Source of the DNA: JBBIWA01 sp037439425
GTDB taxonomy: Bacteria; Acidobacteriota; Blastocatellia; RBC074
Length of the DNA: 24,996 nt
Assembly: GCA_037439425.1 (NCBI GenBank)
Contig: JBBIWA010000080.1
Span: 1 to 24,996 of the forward strand
Direction of reading: 5' to 3'
Under the pieces are notes generated by a model that saw only the letters and a program-made list of their open reading frames with translations, searched no databases and was not told the DNA's origin. Position numbers and translations under genes: made by a program. Shown in pieces: positions 14,678-23,682 of the stretch (within the stretch, counting starts at the first letter, position 1; every line of letters begins with the position of its first letter).

Positions 14678-15145
14678 CTACCCTTTGTGATAAGGCAGGC
14701 CCGCCAGCAGCGTGAAGGCACGATACATTTGCTCAACCAGCACCACGCGCGCCAGTTCATGGGGCAACGTCAAGCGGGAGAGTGCCAGCTTCAGCTCGGC
14801 CCGCTGCTTAAGCTCATCACTCACCCCGGCAAATCCCCCGATGACCAGCGCCAAGCGTTTAATCCCTGCTCGCTGGCGTGCAGCAATAAATTCGGCCAAT
14901 TCCGGCGAGGAGAACTCTTGCCCCGCCTCATCCAGCAACACGACGTAGTCATCACGCTCCACTGCCGCCAGTAATTGCCTACTCTCAGATGCAATAAGCT
15001 GAAGCGTGTTGCCTGTCTTGGACTGTTCCTTCAATTCGCTCACTTCACAGGCAGTAAAGCGAGCGAGGCGTTTTAGATAATCGGCCAGTAGCGCAGCGCA
15101 GCGGCGATCCTTCGTTTTCCCTACCCAGACCAGATGCAGCCGCAT
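14678..15145 (-). CDS. rlmH: 23S rRNA (pseudouridine1915-N3)-methyltransferase RlmH
   Basis: 155 residues, the standard length of this SPOUT-fold enzyme, which uses S-adenosylmethionine to methylate pseudouridine 1915 in helix 69 of 23S rRNA. The protein starts MRLHLVWVGKTKD. It shows VVLLDEAGQEFSSPELAEF, the SAM-binding glycine loop LVIGGFAGVSDE (more often IGGPxG), and the conserved C-terminus LPHELARVVLVEQMYRAFTLLAGLPYHKG, quoted here only as the family knot and YH ending. It follows rsfS by 65 bp on the same strand, the order nadD-rsfS-rlmH seen in many bacteria, and probably shares their transcript. Confidence 0.95.
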   Translation of the reverse strand: MRLHLVWVGKTKDRRCAALLADYLKRLARFTACEVSELKEQSKTGNTLQLIASESRQLLAAVERDDYVVLLDEAGQEFSSPELAEFIAARQRAGIKRLALVIGGFAGVSDELKQRAELKLALSRLTLPHELARVVLVEQMYRAFTLLAGLPYHKG

Positions 15146-15210
15146 CCTCCCCCCTCAACCGGCAGCCAGCAACCTACAGCACGCCACTGGCTGATAACAA
15201 CATAACAGTT

Positions 15211-15639
15211 TCAACTCTGGGGATCTTCCGCCCCGATTTCGATCCGTTCGGCATCGCTCCACAGCCGCTCCAGGTCATAGAAGCGGCGCGCACTGTCCAA
15301 AAACACATGGACAATGAACGAACCGTAATCCAGGAGGATCCATTCGGCATTGACATAGCCCTCGGTGTTCAGCGGGCGGACGCCCCGTTTCCTCAGTTGC
15401 CCCATAATCTCATCGGCGATCGCCTGAACTTGGCGCGATGAGGTGCCGGAGCAAATGATGAAGTAATCGGTAAAGGTAGTGATTTCGGCCAGCCGAAGGA
15501 CGAGCAGCTCCTGTGCCTTCTTCTCCTCAGCCGCACGAGCCACGAGCTTCACTCTCTCAAAGAGCAATCTCTCTTCCTCTGGCTCCGCAATGAGGCGCTC
15601 GCGGCTAACAGCCTTCTTGCTACGCAATGTCTGTTTCAT
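15211..15639 (-). CDS. rsfS: Ribosomal silencing factor RsfS
   Basis: 142 residues. The RsfS/Iojap core is clear from about residue 30: AAEEKKAQELLVLRLAEITTFTDYFIICSGTSSRQVQAIADEI, then GYVNAEWILLDYGSFIVHVF and RRFYDLERLWSDAERI. The protein binds ribosomal protein L14 and blocks joining of the subunits in stationary phase or starvation. The basic N-terminal 25 residues are an extension with no clear role. The ATG overlaps the stop of nadD in a shared ATGA (15636-15639), which shows translational coupling in one operon. Confidence 0.95.
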   Translation of the reverse strand: MKQTLRSKKAVSRERLIAEPEEERLLFERVKLVARAAEEKKAQELLVLRLAEITTFTDYFIICSGTSSRQVQAIADEIMGQLRKRGVRPLNTEGYVNAEWILLDYGSFIVHVFLDSARRFYDLERLWSDAERIEIGAEDPQS

Positions 15640-16301
15640 TCTCCCTTCCGGTACAACTGATACTTCTCGATATAACTGGCCACTACCTCTGGCACGAGAT
15701 GCTCAAGCGGCTGCCCTTGAGCCACTGCTTGCCGAACCTGGGTGGCCGAAATATCCACGGCCACATAATCGGTCAAGTAAATGTGGGGCAGGGCGAAACT
15801 TTCTTCCGTGGGGCGCTGGCCGCCGCGCAAATCAATCACCCGGCTTTGTAATCCTGCTGACAGGTGCCCCATCGATGTGAAATCGTTCGGCTGTCCCGGT
15901 CGCGCTGCAACAATAATTCGGTACTCCTTCAAGAGGCGCTCGTGGTCCCGCCACAAACTCACTTCCTCGAACGAATCCGCGCCCATCAAAAAGAAGAGCT
16001 GCGCGGCCACGTGTTGCTCCTGCAACCGGCCGAGGGTTTCAATCGTGTAGGGCCGCGCTGGCGTCTCCAGTTCGATGGTTGAAACCTTCATCGCTCTTAG
16101 GTGCTGAGTAGCGAGCGCCAGCATAGCATAGCGATGATAGGGCGAGCTGATCGCTTGCCCGCGCTTGTGGGGCGGAATAAATGCTGGCACAAAGACCAAT
16201 TGGTCAAAGGCGAAAGCTTCAGCCACAGCTTCAGCTATCCGCAAATGCCCGTTGTGGATCGGATCGAATGTGCCGCCGAAAACTCCAATCCGCTGCTGCA
16301 A
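15636..16301 (-). CDS. nadD: Nicotinate-nucleotide adenylyltransferase
   Basis: 221 residues if it starts at TTG 16299-16301, which follows AGGAGG with five bases between; translation then begins LQQRIGVFGGTFDPIHNGH. An ATG lies in frame at 16370, but the extra 23 residues lie inside a dispersed repeat and are unlike the family. Motifs are GGTFDPIHNGHL (nucleotidyl transferase HxGH), MLALATQH, FFLMGADSFEEVSLWRDHERLL, and the end motif ISATQVRQAVAQGQPLEHLVPEVVASYI. The enzyme joins ATP and nicotinate mononucleotide to form deamido-NAD in NAD synthesis. It overlaps rsfS by four bases. Confidence 0.94.
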   Translation of the reverse strand: MQQRIGVFGGTFDPIHNGHLRIAEAVAEAFAFDQLVFVPAFIPPHKRGQAISSPYHRYAMLALATQHLRAMKVSTIELETPARPYTIETLGRLQEQHVAAQLFFLMGADSFEEVSLWRDHERLLKEYRIIVAARPGQPNDFTSMGHLSAGLQSRVIDLRGGQRPTEESFALPHIYLTDYVAVDISATQVRQAVAQGQPLEHLVPEVVASYIEKYQLYRKGE

Positions 16302-16306
16302 TCGCC

Positions 16307-16371
16307 CCTCCTGCGGAAAATCCTGGGTACGCACGCATCCTTGCGTGCCGGTCTTCGTCAAGCAAGCCATT
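16307..16371 (-). repeat. Dispersed intergenic repeat, copy 2, carrying the nadD ribosome site
   Basis: Read on the minus strand it runs from AATGGCTTGCTTGACGAAG to TACCCAGG-ATTTTCCGCAG-GAGG. It matches copy 1 at 5521-5574 at both ends, with an extra GCACGCA/TGCGTGC hairpin in the middle. Its last six bases, AGGAGG, are the Shine-Dalgarno sequence of nadD. Confidence 0.7.
16322..16350 (+). repeat. REP-like palindrome
   Basis: CCTGGGTACGCACGC followed by a short loop and GCGTGCCGG. The first 11 bases recur exactly at 24616-24626, where a GCGCGC/GCGCGC hairpin follows. It overlaps repeat copy 2. Confidence 0.45.
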
Positions 16372-16607
16372 ACCGAAGACCGAGCACGCTAGATCAGCGT
16401 GCGCTCGTGAGAGTTTCATCATCTCTCCCGCGTCGTCCGCGACGACATGAAAGACCCCTCTGAAAATGAACCGCGAAGAGAGCGAAAGGCTAAGCGCGAA
16501 GGATATGCTTTGCCCTTGGCTCCTTGCTCCCTTCAGGGTTTGATTTTCCTCGCCATCCCCGCCTCGCCACACAAAGTGACCTGACCGGCTCGGCCGATTG
16601 TCAAAAA

Positions 16608-17669
16608 TCAAAGATAGCGCCGACCCTCTGTTCCAGCCGTCACAACAGCTTGAGGGCCTGATTCTGATTGACTCGCGAGGTGAGCCAGACGCCGCTCGAT
16701 TGCGCGCAGCAGAGATGACACCCCCTTCCCTGAAAGGGCTGAGATTTCCTCTAGCTCCAGACCCTGATCCTGGCAGAAAGCTCTCAAAGCTTCTAATTGC
16801 TTCGCATCTTCGAGCGCATCAATTTTGGTTGCGACCACAATCTTGGATTTGGCCGCCACTGCTTGGCTATAAGCCGCCAGCTCACGCGTAACCACCAGGT
16901 AGTCCTCAATTGGGTTTGCTGCTGCGCTGGAGACGTCAACCAGATGAAGCAGCAATCGCGTGCGTTCGATGTGGCGTAAGAAACGGTCGCCCAGACCAGC
17001 TCCGGCGTGCGCGCCTTCAATCAGTCCTGGGATATCAGCTACCACGAAGGTTTTGAAGTCCCCAAGGTCCACAACGCCAAGGTGAGGTTCCAGAGTGGTG
17101 AAGGGATAGTCAGCGATTTTGGGCCGTGCTGCTGAGATGCGTGAAATCAGTGTGGACTTGCCCGCATTAGGTTTCCCCACCAGCCCCACATCGGCGATCA
17201 ACTTTAACTCCAGCAGCAGCCAGCGTTCCTCTCCTGGAGCGCCTGCTTCGTGATAGCGTGGCGCACGATTGGTGGGAGTGGCAAAGTGAGCATTGCCACG
17301 TCCGCCACGTCCGCCCGCTGCCACCTTCACGCGTTCACCTGCGCGGGTGAAGTCCCAGACTCTTTCCCCGGTCTGCTCATCTGTGACCACGGTGCCAACG
17401 GGCACGTAGATGACTATGTCCTGGCCTTTCTCTCCGTGGCGGCGTGCTCCTTCCCCGTGGCGACCGCGACCGGCCCGGTACTCTTGTTTGTAGCGAAAGT
17501 GTAGTAACGTATTCAGCCCCTCCGTGGCTTCCAGGTAAACTGAGCCGCCATCTCCGCCATCACCGCCGGAAGGCCCGCCGCGCGGAACGAATTTTTCACG
17601 GCGAAAGGCAGTCACGCCATTACCGCCGTCACCGCCTTTGACCCAAATTTTCGCGCGGTCAATAAACAC
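16608..17669 (-). CDS. obgE: Obg-family GTPase
   Basis: 353 residues. The glycine-rich Obg domain covers residues 1-158 (GGDGGNGVTAFRREKFVPRGGP at the start and RGGRGNAHFATPTNRAPR near 121). The GTPase domain follows with G1 GKPNAGKS at 165-172, the TT of switch I at 191-192, G3 DIPG at 212-215, G4 TKID at 281-284 (Thr in place of the usual Asn, a common variant) and G5 SAL at 310-312. The long C-terminal OCT domain of some Obg proteins is absent. It works in 50S subunit assembly and stress control. It begins 7 bp after rpmA, so rplU-rpmA-obgE is one operon. Confidence 0.96.
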   Translation of the reverse strand: MFIDRAKIWVKGGDGGNGVTAFRREKFVPRGGPSGGDGGDGGSVYLEATEGLNTLLHFRYKQEYRAGRGRHGEGARRHGEKGQDIVIYVPVGTVVTDEQTGERVWDFTRAGERVKVAAGGRGGRGNAHFATPTNRAPRYHEAGAPGEERWLLLELKLIADVGLVGKPNAGKSTLISRISAARPKIADYPFTTLEPHLGVVDLGDFKTFVVADIPGLIEGAHAGAGLGDRFLRHIERTRLLLHLVDVSSAAANPIEDYLVVTRELAAYSQAVAAKSKIVVATKIDALEDAKQLEALRAFCQDQGLELEEISALSGKGVSSLLRAIERRLAHLASQSESGPQAVVTAGTEGRRYL

Positions 17670-17676
17670 TATTTTG

Positions 17677-17934
17677 CTACTCTGCCGGATAGACGCTGAT
17701 AAATCGGCCTTGCCGGCCGCGGTCCTCGAATTTGACGATTCCAGTCGTCAGGGCAAAAAGGGTATCATCTTTACCGCGTCCGACATTGTGACCGGGCTTG
17801 AAGCGCGTCCCGCGCTGTCGAACCAGGATCGCGCCACCAGTGACCAGTTCGCCGCTGAAGCGTTTGACTCCTAACCGCTTCGCTTGTGAATCGCGTCCGT
17901 TGCGTGAACTGCCTACGCCTTTTTTATGTGCCAT
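17677..17934 (-). CDS. rpmA: 50S ribosomal protein L27
   Basis: 85 residues, standard length. It begins MAHKKGVGSSRNGRDSQAKRLGVK, the conserved N-terminal arm that reaches the peptidyl transferase centre, then shows GGAILVRQRGTRFKPGHNVGRGKDDTLFAL. There is no N-terminal extension requiring cleavage of the Firmicutes type. A ribosome site AAGGAG precedes the ATG. It lies 39 bp after rplU and 7 bp before obgE, the usual gene order. Confidence 0.97.
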   Translation of the reverse strand: MAHKKGVGSSRNGRDSQAKRLGVKRFSGELVTGGAILVRQRGTRFKPGHNVGRGKDDTLFALTTGIVKFEDRGRQGRFISVYPAE

Positions 17935-17973
17935 AGCTCAACTCCTTCGACTCGAAAACTATCTGCGCAACGC

Positions 17974-18294
17974 CTAGATGAGTGAGTCAATCCTGACCTC
18001 AGTGAAACCTTGCCGATGTCCTTGTTTGCGTTTGTACTGCTTGCGGCGCTTGAATTTGAAGACGATGATCTTCGGTGCACGTCCCTGCTTAAGGACGGTT
18101 CCTGTCACCTTCGCCCCTTCAACCAGTGGGGTGCCCAAGCGCACCCCTTGTTCGTCAGCCGCAAGAAGCACCTGGTCAAATTCGACCTGCTCGCCTTCGT
18201 TTTTGCCGGCCAGCGACGGGATGCGCACCACCTCGCCTGCAGTCACGCGAAACTGTTTGCCGCCTGTTCGGATAATTGCATATGCCACGGTCAC
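17974..18294 (-). CDS. rplU: 50S ribosomal protein L21
   Basis: 106 residues from GTG at 18294. The sequence AYAIIRTGGKQFRV, the middle DQVLLAADEQGVRLGTPLVEGAKVTGTVL and the basic RRKQYKRKQGHRQGFTEVRI end are typical of L21, which binds 23S rRNA near L20. GGAGG (18299-18303) lies 4 nt before this GTG and 10 nt before a second GTG at 18288, which would give MAYAIIRTGGKQ; either start is possible. It is the first gene of the operon, just behind a strong promoter. Confidence 0.96.
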   Translation of the reverse strand: MTVAYAIIRTGGKQFRVTAGEVVRIPSLAGKNEGEQVEFDQVLLAADEQGVRLGTPLVEGAKVTGTVLKQGRAPKIIVFKFKRRKQYKRKQGHRQGFTEVRIDSLI

Positions 18295-18330
18295 AACACC
18301 TCCATTTTTTCTTCAAATAGAAAGTCGAGA

Positions 18331-18360
18331 ATTATAGGGGTGAAATTGAGGGGGTGTCAA
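18331..18360 (-). promoter_or_regulatory. Strong sigma-70-type promoter for rplU-rpmA-obgE
   Basis: On the minus strand TTGACA (18360-18355) and TATAAT (18336-18331) are both exact consensus hexamers, 18 bp apart. Transcription would start near 18324, giving a leader of about 30 nt that holds only the ribosome site. This leaves little room for an L21-type leader structure. Confidence 0.8.
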
Positions 18361-18376
18361 CAGTGGGGGGAGGCAT

Positions 18377-18614
18377 GGGTGCACGTCACGATTGTAGGGT
18401 CAAAAGAAGATCGGTTGAAGCCTTAGCCCTACTAGGGGCGCCGGAGGAGAGGAAGCTCTCGCCCACCATCCCACCTGCCACGGCCGGGGCGGCCTTAGGC
18501 TCTACAGACCTGGACCCACCCGCGCTGGCTCAGACTCGCTATCATCTGAGGCCCCCACCGGGGCTCACCACCGATCCTTACTGCTTTTTCACCCTACAAT
18601 AAAGACGTGCACCC
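18377..18614. other. Unexplained long inverted-repeat element; structured RNA or MITE-like
   Basis: The ends pair perfectly: GGGTGCACGTC (18377-18387) with GACGTGCACCC (18604-18614), then, after a 3x3 mismatch, ATTGTAGGGT (18391-18400) with ACCCTACAAT (18591-18600). Further in, AAAA 18402-18405 faces TTTT 18586-18589, and GATCGGT (18409-18415) pairs with ACCGATC (18570-18576). Inside are small hairpins, including 18426-18439, 18447-18460 (GAGAG/CTCTC), one near 18527-18550 and 18551-18564. No open frame or known RNA signature (SRP, RNase P, tmRNA, 6S) was found. No target-site duplication is visible at the ends. Confidence 0.6.
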
Positions 18615-18688
18615 GGAAGCAGATTGTGGGGTTAAATCACTTGTGAGATCTCTTTTCAGGCCGCGGGGGAGCATCTCTGCCCCCATCA

Positions 18689-19591
18689 CTAGTGAGTGGT
18701 TGATATTGTGTCGTAAACGAAGTCGGCGATGGAATTCAAATAGGCATCGCCACCGTCGTGTGGAAGGAAGTGGCCGCCGCCCGCAACGATGAGCAATCGT
18801 TTGGGCTCGCGGGCAGCAGCATACAAGGCGCGGCCTTGCTCAACCGGAATGATCGAATCGGCATCGCCGTGGGCGACCAGCACCGGGCAACTGACCTGCG
18901 CCAGCTTGCGCGCCGATTCAAAGCGATTCTTTCCAAGTCCATGCAGCCACCGCGGCAGCCACGGCAACACCACGCTCGCCATATCGCTTGCCGAAGTCAG
19001 CCCCGATTCCACTATCAATGCAGCGCAGCGACGCCGCCAAGCCACATCCACCGCTGCGGTGGTGCCGAGCGACAGCCCATACAGGACCAGACGTTCCGGC
19101 GACACGCTGCGTGCGCGCGTGAGGTAGTCGTAAGCTGCCTCGACATCAGCGTAAAGGCCCCATTCATCGGTGATCTTACCTTCACTGCGCCCGTAGCCGC
19201 GATAATCGAAGATCAGCACATCAAAGCCGCGCTGAGCGAGACGTTGAGCCAACCAGCTCACGTGCGTCAGATTGCCGCCATTGCCGTGGCAGTAGAGGAT
19301 CGTTGCCGCAGCAGGTGGCTGCGGTGCGCGCACAAACCAGCCGTGTAACCGCTCACCGCTCGCCACCGTGAACCACACCTCCTCGACTCCAGCTGGCACA
19401 CTCCATCTCGGTCCGGGGGAGTAACGCACCGGATGATAGGTGAGGATGAATTCGAGCTCACGCAGGCCGCAAAAAACTATTACGCACAACAGAGGCAAAT
19501 AGATGCTCAAGCGCGCCAGGGGCGGAAGGCGGAAGAATCTCTTCCGGAGAGAGACCTCCAGATGCTCGCTTTCCCGCATGGGATTTTCCAT
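18689..19591 (-). CDS. Membrane-anchored alpha/beta hydrolase (ABHD13/Bem46-like)
   Basis: 300 residues. A hydrophobic helix at about 28-50 anchors the N-terminus. The hydrolase fold follows: oxyanion region YCHGNGGNLTH at 100-110, DYRGYGRSEG at 129-138, nucleophile S174 in GLSLGT, the acid D245 in HGDADSIIP, and H274 in GGGHF. This is the serine hydrolase triad; relatives include lysophospholipase-like and acyl-protein esterases, but the substrate is unknown. The ATG at 19591 has only a weak AGAG upstream; an in-frame ATG lies at residue 5. It follows the TPR gene by 38 bp, probably in one transcript. Confidence 0.88.
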   Translation of the reverse strand: MENPMRESEHLEVSLRKRFFRLPPLARLSIYLPLLCVIVFCGLRELEFILTYHPVRYSPGPRWSVPAGVEEVWFTVASGERLHGWFVRAPQPPAAATILYCHGNGGNLTHVSWLAQRLAQRGFDVLIFDYRGYGRSEGKITDEWGLYADVEAAYDYLTRARSVSPERLVLYGLSLGTTAAVDVAWRRRCAALIVESGLTSASDMASVVLPWLPRWLHGLGKNRFESARKLAQVSCPVLVAHGDADSIIPVEQGRALYAAAREPKRLLIVAGGGHFLPHDGGDAYLNSIADFVYDTISTTH

Positions 19592-19629
19592 CTCTGAACA
19601 AGATCCTGGGGTAATGAGGCTGTCGCTTG

Positions 19630-20907
19630 CTACTTCCTGTCGCGGATGACGTATTCCGAAAGATAACGTCGTAGCTGCTCACGATTGGTAGCGCGATAGC
19701 TTTCATAATCGCGCGCGATCCCTTCATCGGGGCGCGCTATCAGGATGAACGCTTCCAGCAAGCCCGCTTCTTGCAGCTTGATCAAATTGGCTAGCGCAAG
19801 CGCCAGCGCGGAAGTCTTAAGCTGACCTTCCTTGATCTTCTGTTGGACTGCTTCAGCTACCATCCGCAACGCCTCAGCCTCTTCACGGAGACTGTGGCGA
19901 TATTCTTTCTCTGTTGGATGTTCCTTGAGAAACTTTCCATTGATCCAGACGGCACGCGTGAGATGGTAAAGGGTCCAACTCTCCGAGCCATCCGTCTGGC
20001 CTAATGTGCTTGGATCAAGCGTGATGTTAGTCTGATCCTTCTCAATCTTGATTGAGCCGGGCGGCTCAATCAGCGGGTGAGCGAGCTGGATGTTATTTCG
20101 CTCGGCCCACTGGATCAGGCCCACCCAGGAGAGACGATTGTAGGGTTCCGCAATGATAGCTTCAATGAATTTCGCGCGCGCCTCGTTCGTCTTGCCTTCA
20201 TGCATCAGCGCGTCACCCCAGTAGCGATAGGCGGTCTCCCGGTTCGGATTGATCTCGATGGTGCGCGCAAACCACTCCCCGGCTTTCTCCATTTGCTTCA
20301 TCTTGTAGTAGACATCACCGATGAACAAAGCTGCTTCGTAGAGCTTCGGATCGCGCTTGAGAGCCTGGCCATAGGCAGCAAGCGCCTGATCGAGATCGCC
20401 TTTGACAAAGGCCGCTTCGCCTTCGCGCATCGCTTTCTCAATCTCAGGGTCCGCCGAAAAGCGCGGCGGTTCGCTATCATCGGCCGGGACTTGTTCGATC
20501 ACCGCCTGAATCAGCTCGTTATTGCTGCCTAGCTCTTTGGCACGGAGCGCCAGATTGCGAGCGCGCAGACGGCCTTGTTTGCGGCTCTCTTCTCCCTTAA
20601 GCGTCTCTACTTGCGCGAGCGTAGCAAAAACCAGCCGTTCCAGCACCGCTACATCTGATGGTCTGGCCGCTGCAAGCTTCTCCAGCAGCGGTAAAGCCTC
20701 AATAAGTTTGTGCTCGTCGAAGAGTTCAAAGGCGCGCTTGCGCTCTGCCTCGTAATCACTCCCTGACTGCGCCAGCGCAGTCAGGGAGACGGTGACCAGC
20801 AGGATGAAGAAAATCACTGTGCCGAAGGCGCGCGCGCGCCGGTCGGGCTTGGAAGTCAAGGCGGCAGGGGAGAGATGTGACGAAGGAAGATTGATAGCAG
20901 CTGACAT
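19630..20907 (-). CDS. Exported or membrane-anchored TPR-repeat protein
   Basis: 425 residues from ATG 20905-20907, chosen because CCAGGAGGTG lies just before it; the frame is open to 21201 but that part has no protein-like character. A basic stretch (KPDRRARA) precedes a hydrophobic segment ending LTALAQSG, a signal peptide or anchor. Tetratricopeptide repeats follow, for example AFELFDEHKLIEALPLLEKL, then GEAAFVKGDLDQALAAYGQAL, FIGDVYYKMKQMEKAGEWFAR and YWGDALMHEGKTNEARAKF. TPRs bind partner proteins. The C-terminal 150 residues lack repeats and are not recognised. No enzymatic role is evident. Confidence 0.85.
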   Translation of the reverse strand: MSAAINLPSSHLSPAALTSKPDRRARAFGTVIFFILLVTVSLTALAQSGSDYEAERKRAFELFDEHKLIEALPLLEKLAAARPSDVAVLERLVFATLAQVETLKGEESRKQGRLRARNLALRAKELGSNNELIQAVIEQVPADDSEPPRFSADPEIEKAMREGEAAFVKGDLDQALAAYGQALKRDPKLYEAALFIGDVYYKMKQMEKAGEWFARTIEINPNRETAYRYWGDALMHEGKTNEARAKFIEAIIAEPYNRLSWVGLIQWAERNNIQLAHPLIEPPGSIKIEKDQTNITLDPSTLGQTDGSESWTLYHLTRAVWINGKFLKEHPTEKEYRHSLREEAEALRMVAEAVQQKIKEGQLKTSALALALANLIKLQEAGLLEAFILIARPDEGIARDYESYRATNREQLRRYLSEYVIRDRK

Positions 20908-21124
20908 AGTTTCACCTCCTGGGATGAGAACGTTCGAGGTGGGGCTAATTGCAGGGAATTTCCCGTTCGCCGGCGCTGCAGCGGTGCCGCTCCTGACAGC
21001 TTTTAACAATTGTGTCGACTCAGCCAAGCACCGCCACCGGATTGGACGCTCAACGACCTGAGAAAGTTCCTTCAGTTTGGGCCGCTTGTGAAGGTGCGCC
21101 GCAGCGCGAAAGCGACCGATGTTT

Positions 21125-23182
<2,058 letters not shown>

Positions 23183-23204
23183 GACTTGCCTCCACACATG
23201 CGAT

Positions 23205-23570
23205 TCACGAGTTCGAGTAGGCGATGATGAAGAAGATAATGAGCGTTACTACCACCGCGTAGAAAGCGAGGCGCAAGATGTGGCGATGATATTCGATGGC
23301 TGATATTGGCGCACGCACTCGCGCTTCGTCCTGCAAGGTAGTGACCCGGGCGCCCAGCTCGGTCAGACCATAGTAATCATTGCCTTCTTCGGCGAGCATC
23401 TTTTGAGCCACCAGCCCTTCGACTATCTCCAGGATTGCTGCGCGTTCAGCCGGGTCGTTGCCGCCAACCAGTTCCAGAATGGTATGCAGGTCGAGCCTGT
23501 CGCGGCTGAGCTCTTCAAAGAGGCGCAACACCTGTAACGATCTTTCGGTTAATTCATCACTGGCTGCCAT
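23205..23570 (-). CDS. Small C-terminally membrane-anchored protein, unknown function
   Basis: 121 residues. The soluble part (1-85) is acidic and helical, and resembles a winged-helix-like unit: TILELVGGNDPAERAAILEIVEGLVAQKML followed by NDYYGLTELGARVTTL, with the beta-wing position at YYGLTELG. A single hydrophobic helix near 98-118 ends the chain (FYAVVVTLIIFFIIAYSNS), with no signal peptide, so it is probably tail-anchored facing the cytoplasm. I do not recognise a named family. It ends 22 bp before the start of the S9 peptidase gene on the same strand and may be co-transcribed. The ATG lacks a strong ribosome site. Confidence 0.7.
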   Translation of the reverse strand: MAASDELTERSLQVLRLFEELSRDRLDLHTILELVGGNDPAERAAILEIVEGLVAQKMLAEEGNDYYGLTELGARVTTLQDEARVRAPISAIEYHRHILRLAFYAVVVTLIIFFIIAYSNS

Positions 23571-23682
23571 TGACTCGGTAGAGAGTAAGCGATGAAAGCT
23601 CCTTCATCATTCAAGGCTCATTCTGTGACATCGCCGGCTCACTGTAAAGGCGCAAATGACCAAGATAGCGCGCTTGACAAAC

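Larger units (their letters stand above)
16302..16607. other. nadD-obgE spacer, hairpin array
   Basis: No gene is seen. Four hairpins lie close together: 16331-16337/16342-16348 (GCACGCA/TGCGTGC), 16349-16357/16374-16382 (CGGTCTTCG/CGAAGACCG), 16384-16390/16396-16402 (GCACGCT/AGCGTGC) and 16432-16437/16441-16446 (GTCGTC/GACGAC). Beyond them, 16460-16510 reads on the minus strand as the CTTCGCGCTTAGCC...TTCGCGGTTC style of low-complexity spacer. The spacer is long for two genes on one strand and may divide two transcripts. Confidence 0.5.

Noticed and set aside
16302..16370. Upstream ATG start for nadD
   Set aside because: The extra 23 residues are encoded by a dispersed repeat, while TTG 16301 has AGGAGG at ideal spacing and starts right before the conserved GGTFDPIH motif.
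18377..18614. SRP RNA, RNase P RNA, tmRNA or 6S RNA as identity of the structured element
   Set aside because: The SRP helix 8 GGAAG/AGCAGC core, the RNase P and tmRNA conserved blocks and the single long 6S rod with central bubble are not found on either strand.
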